DNA of 64,000 bases from Absidia repens. Lineage: Eukaryota > Mucoromycota > Mucoromycetes > Mucorales > Cunninghamellaceae. The notes under the pieces were generated by a model. The model ran no database searches. It was not told where the DNA came from and worked only from the letters and a program-made list of their open reading frames with translations. This document shows, one piece after another, positions 51,684 through 62,384 of the stretch (the first letter of the stretch is position 1; each line of letters opens with the position of its first letter). Made by a program: the position numbers and the translations under genes. Where the stretch lies: positions 620,001 through 684,000 of the forward strand of contig MCGE01000009.1 in the NCBI GenBank assembly GCA_002105175.1, given 5' to 3'.

Positions 51684-53175
51684 TTAGAGGGTATGAACGG
51701 AACGTGAGGGATAGGAAGATGGATCATGCAGGGATTCACCGGAGGATGAAGGGATTTCAGAAGACGATGCGGCTGAGGGTAATGGAATAGAGCGCATGGA
51801 TGAGGTGTTCGGTAAAGACGAAGAAGAAGATGAAGAAGAGGAGGAAGTGGATTCAGGGTGAGCTAATGGAGACGGGATTACAGTCATTGGAGGCTGTGTA
51901 ATGGAAGGTAGCGATGGATCTTGGTAGTCTAGTTGAGTAGAAGTTGGTGAAATGGAAACGGAGGAGTTTGTGTGTTGTCTTGGTCTAAAAAGTTGAGGGG
52001 CCATCAATGAAGAATGACGTCTCGGAATAGATGTTGATGTTTGCTGTTCAATGTCATGATTATGTTGTGATGATGATATGGATTGACGACTTGAACCAAA
52101 CGCACGATCGTGATAATGGACAATGGATTGCCAAAGAAAAGAAATAAGAAAAACAAATAAAGTAGCACATTGCATGATGTACATGAGACGTGTAATGGTA
52201 AATGTTGGTTGTGATAAGGCGATTAATTGAGGAGCCAGCATATACCAGTAGGAAGTGACATAACCAGTGTGCGCTAACAAATCAATACCCAAAATAAAAG
52301 CAAAGGCACCAGAAAAGCTCAAAGAAAAGAGAAAAACTGTCTTTTCTTTCCATTTTGAAAGAAGCAACATCAATAATGGACATCCTATAAAAAATCCAAT
52401 TCGACCTTGGTCCTTTAAGATAAGAGGTAAAAAAAAAAAAAGAGTTTATTACCATGGATAGGATATGGTTGATCTCTTTGCAATCGATATTATACTTTAC
52501 CGATGGTATCACCAAATTTTCTCTCCAACAACAGATATACAATGCCAATGTCAATCCTCCAAGCACTGTCAATGAATCACCCCTCAATTTAAAAATAAGT
52601 TCAAGTTACATACAATGCGGCTTGCAATGGCGCCCTGTTTTTTTTTTGTTTTTTGTTTTTTTTGTTTTTTTCATACCAGCAATCAGGCCCATAGAAAGCT
52701 TCCAAAAATAGAAACACACCACTGCCCCGATGATGCCGATCGAAAGAGGGACGATAAACATCGTGATGGCATCTCGACTATATCCTTCCATCGATTTGCT
52801 ATTCGCAAGCCCTATCCAAGTCAATGACCCTATATACACATATATAAATATAAAAAAAAAAGTCGTCTAGCGCCGGGACCCTACGTGTGTTCCTGATTTT
52901 TTTTTTAAAAAAAAAAAAAAAAAAACTTGCCCAGAATTAAAAATCCGACCACCGTGAGGGTCGATCGGAAACACCGGAAACCAAAGAGCATCAATTGTGA
53001 TCCACATATTAACAATAGACTTCCGCTTATGCCTACTTGGATATTAATACTATTGCTTCCATATAGCAACTCTTTCAAAGAAAAAAATATAATCGACATT
53101 AAGGAGGGAAAAAAGTGTTGCTTTCGGTACAGTACCTGCTGTATGGGGATCCAGTTGAAGAACAGAAGTATTCAT
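51684..53175 (-). CDS. TMEM198/DUF4203-like multi-pass membrane protein
   Basis: Five exons: 53136-53175, 52931-53071, 52677-52829, 52501-52565, 51684-52412 (375 residues; phases agree). The membrane domain (about 25-230) contains GSLLLICGSQLMLFGFRCFRSTLTVVGFLILGSLTW, IVPLSIGIIGAVVCFYFWKLSMGLIAVLGGLTLALYIC and GFFIGCPLLMLL, typical of the glycine-rich DUF4203 fold; the C-terminus is a long Ser/Pro-rich cytosolic tail with polySer. Intron 2 requires a GC donor (GCAAGT at 52930-52925); the exon 4 acceptor at 52566 keeps phase. Function in fungi is unknown to me. An upstream in-frame ATG at 53268 would add a hydrophobic leader encoded by a CT-rich tract and was not preferred. Confidence 0.85.
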
Positions 53176-55931
53176 CAAGTCAAAAAAGGAATGATGCGAG
53201 AAAAGAAAGAGAGAGAAAGGGAGAAAGGAGTGGAAAGGAGAGGAAAACAAATTGAATTGAACAGCCATTTTTATTTAAATCATATCATATCGCTATATGT
53301 ATATAAACAAAAGTGATGCTTCGGTGGATTGTTATTGTTTTCCTACATATCATACATAAGTAATGTATTCTACTGGAAATAAAAAGTACATGATCATTTA
53401 CCCTTATTGTATAAATTTACCAAACTTTCCGTCTTCTTTTTTTGCACCATGCTATGATATGTATTAAAAACATCATCTTTTCTTTTAACTGCCATGCTAC
53501 ACGTATCATATAAATGCATATGTTTCCATTGACTTTTAATTTTGCAATAAAAAAAAGTCGAGCCACGATAATCTGTAATAATCTAAAGGTTAGGATATCA
53601 TTGGAAGATACCTTAGAGAAGAATAGAAAAAATAGATGCAGACTGCATGCATGATACTTGGTTCTATCTAATGACAAAAAAGACCTTTTTTGGATGGTAA
53701 AAATATATGGTTTTTATTTATTTATTTGTATTTGATAATATATGTGTGAAGAATAACTGTACTGTGTGAGTGGTTGTGTATGTAAAAGGGGATGCTAATA
53801 ACTAGCTAATTAACTAGAATACTAAACTATACCATAATGCCAAACGTTTACATAAGAGAAACGCCATTATTATGATTTGTTATGTTTTTCTTGCCATAAA
53901 AAAAAGTGTTATCATCAACAAGCGCATACGCATAATAAGGTAGATGTCGAGACACCAAAAATTCTTCCATGCAACCCCCATCCTCCCCCCCCCCTCTCCC
54001 TCGTACATCACAGTACATGATTGCTTGTTTGCCCATACTGGTCTTTCGGCTTGTCGTAAAGGATGATGCCAAAAAGTCGAAGGATTGCTTCCTTGTTCCG
54101 TATTAACTACACTAAAAGTAGAAAATAAACTAAATCAAGCCCCGAAGACGCAGACTTTATGCATCAGTACACTGTAAATGCCACCACACCTATGCACATC
54201 CCTTGCCTATCCATGCCCTTTTCATTTTCTTTTTGTCTTGAGGTTCATAGTGTGCCATACATATTTCCTATCATCGCATAAATAAGAAGATGAGTAGCTT
54301 CAGGTGGTGTTGGTTGTTCCATTCAAATCGTGTAGCATATTTCTTGCGGTTCATTACCTCGCGAAAAGATATCAAGGGGTGTGAATTCTTTTTTCGTTGA
54401 AAATAACGGCTAGGTTTCCTTTTTTCTTTTTTCAGTTACCTAAATCGCGTCTAAAGAAAGAGTTTACATATCAATCATACTGTCTTCACTATGGTAATAT
54501 TGTTGTTGCTTTTTGGAAATCGAAGAGCATGGAGAAGGATTTTGGTCATAAAACGAGCGAGAATCCACAGAACCACCTACTTTTTTTTCTCAAAAAAAAA
54601 AAGAGGGTAAACTTTAATCGCCGCCACCGACCAAAAAAAAAAACTAAAAAATCATGTGTGCTGAGTCTGAATAGGTTTTTTTTTACACTTTCCACTATGC
54701 AGGTTTATTAGTTAATTGGTATTTTGAATAACTTTTTAGTGAAATAAAAATATTTATGTTTTGCAATCATACAATACAATGACTATTTGGTAAAGGTTGA
54801 AATGATTACAGTGTTTGGAAATATTGTGGGATATATTATGTATTTTTGTTTAACTCCCATATCGCGGAGGGATGGAATGTTGAAAGGCAGGGGTGTTGTT
54901 CTAGAGTGAGATTGATCTTATGTTGATTTTAATGTACCATGATATGAATGAGGTTAGTGGTATTAAATTCGAACTATACATTATGATGATGGGATTGAGG
55001 AAACAGCATTTTGATTCGAGTGATGGCGCTGGTGATAATATGTTTGTTGTCTATGGGACGTTTATTAAAAATGAAGACCCAATATGCCCGCCATATAAAA
55101 CATTGTACTGTATAGTGGATATTATTGTCATATATCGCTTAAAATTGAGAATATGTGGGGGTTCTTGTAGGGAGCTAAGTGTTTTGAAGATGTCGTTACG
55201 GAACTACCTTGGGAGTATATCTAGCTATTGCTTTATGGTTTCGCACTAAGATTCGGGAGTTCAATTATAACGATGAAAGTCAAGGGTTCGTGGGGAGAGC
55301 GGAGGATAGAGCACTTGAACCACCGTTGAAGCGGGAAAAAAAAAAAGAAAAAATATCGACTCATAGTGAGTCAGCATGTCGGTTGATTTCCTATGTGCAG
55401 GTAGATTATAGTATATCTATCGTTTTTATGAATTTTTTAGAGAAGTAGAGTCATATTCGTTCTGCCCTTTATATGATATCATTGATATATATATTACCAT
55501 TAAGGACACGTCTATCAACCTTTTTTGTATAAAACTTAATTTCTTCCTATTCTCGGGAATTCCGGGTTAGAGATCATCCGAGGCATTTGGTGGTGGTGGG
55601 TTCTGGCAAATAGACTGACTGTTCCTTTCTTAAAAAGAGAATACAAATAATCGTCCATCACAAATACCCTAATTATATGTATATTAATGTACTTTATTGT
55701 TTCGTTCAATGCTTTTTTTTGCATAGATAGGCCAGAATGGCTTCCGTTGCCGAAAGTTTACCCCATTTTTCAAATTATCCTTTTTGAAAATTCCCGGATC
55801 GGCGACACAAAATTTTTCGCACGCCTTTTTTTTTTTTTTTTTTTTTTTCTCCTTCAAAAAAACTTTCTTTTTGCTTGTTGAACTTCTTTCCCTTTCCTTT
55901 TTTTCTCCCATTACCAGCTAGCATAGCCACC
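53176..55931. other. 2.8 kb intergenic region, no recognisable gene
   Basis: The longest gap without a strong gene or clear repeat copy. ORFs at 54920-55249 and 55209-55448 overlap in different frames and look like neither a known family nor a transposase. A C-rich run is at 53986-53996, T run 55826-55848 precedes the next gene by ~80 nt. Confidence 0.5.
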
Positions 55932-57606
55932 ATGTCTTTCAACAAAATCCCTACCCGTACCAATGTCCAAAAAATCCTCGGTCATCTTAAGCTCAACGAC
56001 GGTGTGATCTACTTGAATGGATCTGTGATGCAAGAACGTGACAATACCGATGTTGAACTACCTTTCCGTCAAGAATCCAACTTTTACTATGTCACCGGTA
56101 AGTGAGCGCCCTGTCTCCCCCCCCCCCACAAATAAGCACACATGCGCACTCACCACTCACTGCTCCTCTTGAATAGGTGTAAATGAACCTGATTTCCATG
56201 TGGTGATCGACATTGCGACTGGCAAAACCACTTTGGTGGCGCCCAATGTTGTTCCTGATCATGTCATGTGGATGGGTATGCCCGACTCTCTCGAGACGTT
56301 GCAAGCCAAATACGATGTGGATCAAGTCATCTATGCCGACAAAATCAACGCGCTCATTACACCTGCCCCCAAGGTCTATACTTTGCCTATCACCCGAACC
56401 ACTGCTATTGATGCATTGACCTCCAACAAATGCAATGCTGACGAACAAAAGGCTTTGGAAAATGCGTTTATCGATGCTCGTTTGATTAAAGCTGACTGGG
56501 AAGTGGAAATCATGCGCAAGGCCAACAAAATCTCATCTGATGCTCACATCAAGGTAAGTTAATAAACGCACACGACCATGAGATGATGTTACACTGATCC
56601 TCCTGCTTACTTTTTTTTTTTTTTTTTTTATTGGTGTTGATAGCTTTGGCAAGCCGTCAAAGTAGGTTGCAATGAAGCCCAACTCCATGCTTTGTTTTTG
56701 TATGAATCCGCTCGTCATGGTGCGTTTTTCCAATCTTATTTCCCAATTGTTGGTGCGGGGATGAACGCTGCCACGTTACATTATAACAAGAACAATGCCG
56801 TGATGAACAACCCCAACGATGTGGTTCTGGTCGACGCCGGTGCGGAATATGATTTGTATGCTTCGGATATCACCCGTGTGTTTCCTGTCTCTGGTAAATT
56901 CACTCCTGAAGCTCGCGTCATCTACTCCATTGTCTTGGAAATGCAAAAGGTAAAACCACTCAATGTGAAACAGGAAGGGTAAATTTAATGATGTCTAAAA
57001 AATATATGTATATCTATTTTTTTTTAATATATATAGACGTCAATTGATCTTTGCAAAGCCGGTGTGGCATGGGAAGATATTCATATGAAGGCGACTGAAG
57101 TTGGTTGTGATGGTCTTTTGAAAGCTGGTATTCTTGTTGGTGACAAAAAGGAAATTTTGGAAAAATCAGTCATGGCTGCGTTTTTCCCTCACGGAAGTAA
57201 GTGGATGTTGTATTTTTTCACGACAACAAAGAACTCACTCTTTTTATCATTTATCCTAGTTGGCCATTCTATCGGTATGGATGTTCATGATGTGGGTGGT
57301 TACCCCGATAATGTCGAACGTATTAACAAGCCTGGTATCTGTAATTTACGTATGCGTCGCACTTTGGCTGCTGGGTTTGCCGTCACTGTGGAACCTGGAA
57401 TTTATTTCTTTGATTACTTAATCGACCCTGTACTCAACCATCCTGACACTGGAAAATATATCAACGTGGATGCATTGAACAAGTACAAGTCCGTTGGAGG
57501 TGTACGTATTGAAGACAACTTGATCATTACCCAAGACAAGCCTATCAACTTGACGACCGTCCCCAAGGAAATCGATGAAATTGAATCCTTGATGGCCGCC
57601 AATTAG
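55932..57606 (+). CDS. Peptidase M24B, aminopeptidase P / prolidase family
   Basis: Five exons: 55932-56097, 56177-56553, 56644-56949, 57037-57196, 57260-57606 (451 residues). N-terminal domain: NGSVMQERDNTDVELPFRQESNFYYVTG, as in PepP. Catalytic pita-bread domain: GAGMNAATLHY, LVDAGAEYDLYASDITRVFP (metal ligands D245 and D256), GHSIGMDVHD (His ligand and catalytic His), TVEPGIYF and GGVRIEDN (the two Glu ligands). All five metal ligands are present, so it should be an active dimetal enzyme cleaving at X-Pro bonds. The start ATG sits in a good context (CCACCATGT). A 23-nt T run ends 83 nt upstream. Confidence 0.95.
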
Positions 57607-57899
57607 TTTAGTTTTTACTTTTCAGTTTCTTTGCATTTTAGTAGCCATCTACCTTTTCCCTTCTTCCCCCTTGTATTTAGTAGTTTTAGTTTATTGACGA
57701 AAATAAATATGTATTTCTATAGTTAAATAAACGAACGCTCTGGCGCGCCGCTGGAGCTTTTGGAACCTTTCGATTTATTAGGTGTCAGAATTGTTATTGA
57801 AGTGTGGGTTTTGATGGGAAGGCATTGGAGCCTCTGCAATTTTACACTTCGGTGGCAGCCTTTTGGAGCCTGACCGTCGTGCTCAGAGCTCATTAATTG

Positions 57900-58340
57900 T
57901 ATTTTTTTTCTTTTTGTGTGTGTGTTGAAAAAAAAATGGTAAAAATGTCAATTCAGGCTCCGCACACAGAATTTCTGAATTTTTTTAGGGACCAATATTT
58001 TTTCCTTTCTTTCTTCTTTTTTCCCTTCATGAGAATCTGAATGTTATAATGGCAAGGCTCATTGGGGTACTGGCGAACTAGGAATAGTGTTAGAACTTGA
58101 ATTAGAGGCATTTGCAAAAATGCAAAACAAACATCATGGGGAAACCCTTTCATTTTAGATTCGTGATTACTAACTTCCACTAGAATAGCCTCCATTGTAG
58201 AATAGTACCAATAGCTTAGGTTAGTGCTAGTTGTCATAGTTTATACTGTATGCATATCGGAATTAAACATATCTTGTTTTTTTTACCGTTAATCTCTTTC
58301 ATGTCTTTTGTTGTCTCGTTGAATGAGCATGAGTGAAATC
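57900..58340 (+). repeat. Dispersed repeat, type II, copy H
   Basis: Landmarks: CCGCACACAG head (57960), pyrimidine tract 57988-58027, AATAGTGTTAGAACTTGAAT, GGCATTTGCAAAAATGC, GGGGAAACCCTTTCATTTTAGAT, CACTAGAATAGCC, GGAATTAAACATATC, CTCTTTCATGTCTT. Most diverged at its 3' side. Confidence 0.72.
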
Positions 58341-58559
58341 ACAATTACCTGAAAAAGTGTTGGGCGTCGTGACAGGCACTCAGAAAACAGTTCCAATAGT
58401 AATATTTCTTACTATTTGACGGGTTAGACGATGGTTAATAAAAAGGCTCATTTTATTAAAGCATACTAGTGGGTACTAAAACTAAAGGAGAGGTGTTCAC
58501 TGGAACAAGGGATTGTATGGAAGGGACTATCGGAGGAAAAATGTGGAAGAGCAAACGAA

Positions 58560-59062
58560 AATCTGTAGATTGGATAATACTAATCTAAAGGTATAACGGT
58601 GAAACGGGATCCAAAATACGGGGCATGAGAAAGACTAAACGGACATCAGATATTGAATCACAACAACGATCAAAATGAACGATGGTAACAAAAAGGGATC
58701 TATTGCGCAAGACATAAGAAGACTAATGGGACATTTTGTCATTGAAGTATATATATAAGGCATATTTTATGTAGACGTAGGTATAAACAAACTACGGGCA
58801 AACTAACACTAAACTAAGCTGATCAAGACTCCGAATAGCCAACTATGGCGGTATCAAACCCTGAATTTTAAAAAGAAGGGTTTCCCCATGCATGTTGTGA
58901 TCTCTGATTTGAAAAGACTTTTAATCTAGTCCTAACACTAAACCACGTTCATTATAACATCGAAGAGGTTGAATGGTGAAGAAAAAAAAGAAAATGAAAA
59001 GGAAGGCCAGGAAAAAATTAAAATGTGAGAGAATAAAAATCCACGTGGGCGGGATTTGAATG
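58560..59062 (-). repeat. Dispersed repeat, type I, copy D
   Basis: The reverse complement shows head CAAATCCCGCCCACGTGG (59041-59059), pyrimidine tract, GTTAGGACTAGATTAAAAG, GGGGAAACCCTTCTTTTTAAAAT and the AAAATATGCC end, then ATGTCCCATTAGTCTTC and GATCCCTTTTTGTTACC. Parallel to copy A. Confidence 0.75.
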
Positions 59063-59343
59063 TGGGGTCTTTCTTGGGGCTGGATGGGCTGTTTTTGGTT
59101 GGGCACAAAAGAGGAGCACCATCCAATATATGCTCTTATTTCTTGATGGCTTTGCAGACAAGATGGAACTTCTTCACTGTAGAATAGTGTATCACTTACC
59201 GGAAGATAGTTTACCGTCTGTCAAGTTGGACTACATACATTCATTACCTATTCTAAATGAACCGAATGCTAATACTCTGGCACAGCAATAAGACAATAGT
59301 ATTGTACTTGATAGATAAAAATAATGGAAGATAAATAAATGGG

Positions 59344-59532
59344 TCAAGGGGATTCAGTTTTAGTTAATGAATCAAGTTGGTACTTGTGTGTCAAATTAAA
59401 AGGATCACATTCTTCAGTAATCCAAATGGAGGTTTCGGTCAAATATTTATGAGTGGGCGCGTTTTCTTGAATGTGGTACCGATTTAAAAACGACCCTGGA
59501 AACATTGTGTGTAGTAAACGTTTTATTGTCAA
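59344..59532 (-). CDS. Unrecognised 62-codon ORF, doubtful
   Basis: Starts MTIKRLLHTMFPGSFLNRYH and ends DSLTKTESP; composition looks protein-like (TSIWITEECDPFNLTHKYQ) and not low-complexity. No family, intron or promoter sign supports it. It could be a remnant exon or chance. Confidence 0.2.
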   Translation of the reverse strand: MTIKRLLHTMFPGSFLNRYHIQENAPTHKYLTETSIWITEECDPFNLTHKYQLDSLTKTESP

Positions 59533-59912
59533 GTAAAATAAGCCTCTTTAGCATTTACTGTGAGACACTTTTTTTCTACGTTCTTGCTGAGCTTCATCAT
59601 ATCATTCCACCCATACTAAGTTACCAAAAAATACACGCCCAAATTTTTTGATCACTTCCAAATATTCACCTCCTCCCAAATTTCCACCTTCCTAACCGTA
59701 CCATATGACTATTCATTGCAAGTTCAATAAAAAGACGATAATTCTTATGTACCATTTTATTTATTTGTTGTCAAAAAAAAAGTAAATATAGAGATAATAA
59801 TAATAATAATAATATATATATATATATATATATTAAACAGACGCGTCGATAGCAAATAAAAAACCAATAAAAATCTAGTAGTACTACTTTTTTTTTCCTT
59901 TTGCATTCTATT

Positions 59913-62115
59913 CTACAAGACACCCATTGTTTGCAGTTTTCGTTTCTCTACATGTATATATATATATATATATAAAACAATATTAGTGAGATGGTCAACT
60001 CATACGTCACCCTTACTACTACTTACGCGTCATCCGGACATCCGCATTTTCATGTTCACTATCTTCGCCATCAATGTAATCGTCCGGTTTGAAGTCCCGA
60101 GGCACTTCCTGCATGCCTACCGATGGGGCAAACGGCATATACCGAAGATTGTCAATGATTTTTGCGCTAGAGATAGGGAGAGGGGAGAAAGAGTTAGCTG
60201 GAATGAATTCGTTCATTTGTGTATAGCTTACATTGTTCGTTCAAGGTAATCCCGTGTATTGTGATTTGTCATATTATTGGATGGTACATCAAGCTTGAAT
60301 TCAGGTCCAAAGTATTCGAAGTAATTGTTATAAGGTAAATCCTCTATTTACATAAATACATAAAAAGGCAGACATCAGTATGATAGCTTAAGTGTTTCAA
60401 TGTGATGGTTCTTACGTTGTGTCAGATCTTCACCCACGGCAAGGCCAGTTTCAAAAGTCCACGTTCTCGCCACATTTCGAATGGTGTAGCCACCGCCACC
60501 TACCATGATCATGGGTATATTGAACGATTTGATGAATTCAACACAGGATGCATGACCTTTCATAGACAAATTGAAGCAGCCCAATCGATCACCAGCAAGT
60601 GAGTCCCCTCCAAGTTGTAACACAATCGCGCCCGGTCGATACCAATCCATAATGCGTTGTATAATCTACAAATAAAAAAAAAATAATAATAATAAAAACA
60701 GATTTAGAAAAGGAAAGATCACAAGTTTCTAAGGGGGACAGGTACCACTTACCGGTTGAAACACGCTCTTGTAGGCTTCATCATCAATACCATCCCTTAA
60801 CGGAACATTCACAGCATATTTCTTTCCTTTTCCTAAACCAGTATCCTATACACACATGCACATACTTAAGGTTAGTTCAATCATCCTATCACTTCTTCTG
60901 GGGGCAGGAACAATTTTACCTTAATATCGCCAGTCCCTGGAAAGAATTCACCAAATTTGTGGAAGGAACATGTCATGACCCGATCGGTAGTGTAAAATGC
61001 CTCCTCCACGCCATCGCCATGATGAACATCAATGTCCACATATAAAACGCGTTGATGGTACCTATGTTATGTTTTTTTCAACGAAAAAGGTAAGACCACA
61101 CATAATAATGTAACGACCCACTGGTTTAATTTTTTTTTTTTTTTTTTTTTTACCGTAAGAGTTCCAAGATACCGAGAACAATATCGTTGACATAGCAAAA
61201 ACCTGACGCTTCTGTTTTCTTCGCATGATGTAGTCCACCAGCCCAATTAACTGCAATGTCCGCTTCACCGTTTAACAATTTGTTGGCAGCACCTTATTAG
61301 CCACAGAAACAAAAGAGTGAGAAATATTATTTCCATAATTCATCAACATCACTATATATATGTATATATATATTTACCTATTGATCCACCCGCGGAAATA
61401 GAACAAAATTCAAAAAGACCTTCAAACACTGGACAATCTTCACCCACATTAACTATTCGTAAACAAATATAACAAAAAAAAAGTGAGCATAATAATATAG
61501 ACACATGGCAAAGAAAAAAGAGAAATATATAACGGCTACTACTTACACCTAGCAACTCCTTGTTCTAAACCACCGTGTTGCATAGCTAACGCTTCCAAAT
61601 TGTCAGGTGTCACGCTTTGTAAAAAGTTAATATATTCATCAGAGTGGAATCGAGTCATTTGGTATGCCGTTGTTCTGTCAGGTTTCTATAAAATCAAATC
61701 AAGTGCATGTGTGAGAGGTCAACCGTCCTCTTTTATTCCGATGTCGACAATGCCATATTTTACCACAATGTCCAGTTTCTTATAAAGGCCATAATTCACC
61801 ACCATATTATGGACCATGTGCATACGTTTTGGTTTCATATAATGACCTATCCCAATAATAGCCATGACAAAACAAAAAATAAAAACAAAGCGACTGTTAG
61901 AAAAACCAACTCAGTAGTATTGCGTTGCCATCTTGTTGATCATCCGCCTACCTGGTCCATAGTTGAAATTGCCAACATCGTCTATAGAATAAGGAGAGTG
62001 AGAATTGGTTCAAACACGACAATCAATCAACACGCATATCGCTGTACTACTTACGGTCGTAAAAATATGAGACTCTTCGTTTGGAGCAATTGGCAAGACT
62101 GATAGAATTGGGCAT
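59913..62115 (-). CDS. RPD3: Class I histone deacetylase, RPD3 type
   Basis: Twelve exons: 62055-62115, 61952-61981, 61764-61846, 61547-61685, 61378-61452, 61154-61292, 60920-61061, 60753-60845, 60416-60665, 60232-60343, 60027-60166, 59913-59947 (432 residues; every phase agrees). Motifs: [178 protein letters not shown] and a PHAPSV-like [10 protein letters not shown]. Catalytic His pair and Zn ligands are present. Role: histone deacetylation in Sin3/Rpd3-type corepressors. The C-terminus is shorter than yeast Rpd3. It lies directly downstream of the SWI1-like gene on the same strand. Confidence 0.96.
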
Positions 62116-62384
62116 GTGTAAGATAAATAAAGTAAAATAAAAAAGAAAGTGGATAGAGGAAAGAAGAATGGGAGGGGAAAAAAAGAAATGTCGACCAAAA
62201 AAGCAGCCACCGATATGATTTATTCAAGCGCCTCCTTAAATAGTCCAAAGGCGGAAGGAATCAAGAAGAACTAATAAGAATAAGAAAATGCATTTTTTTT
62301 ATTCCAAAAAAAAAAGTATTCAATAACAGTATATGTATATGTAAACTATGTATAAAGATTCGTCCCCTCCACACCATTTTTCAA
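62116..62384. promoter_or_regulatory. Short intergenic region upstream of RPD3
   Basis: 269 nt between the SWI1-like stop and the RPD3 start, both on the minus strand. Must hold the RPD3 promoter and the SWI1 3' end; contains A runs at 62309-62318. No specific site assigned. Confidence 0.4.

Larger units (their letters stand above)
57607..59912. other. Intergenic region with two dispersed repeat copies
   Basis: Copies H (57900-58340, plus) and D (58560-59062, minus) lie about 250 nt apart in opposite orientation. A short ORF at 59344-59532 is listed separately. (TA)n tracts at about 59812-59832 and 59955-59973. Confidence 0.6.

Noticed and set aside
52582..52680. Frameshift in the TMEM198-like gene near the GGGG at 52579-52582
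   Set aside because: Moving the acceptor to CATTGACAG at 52566 restores the phase without any indel.
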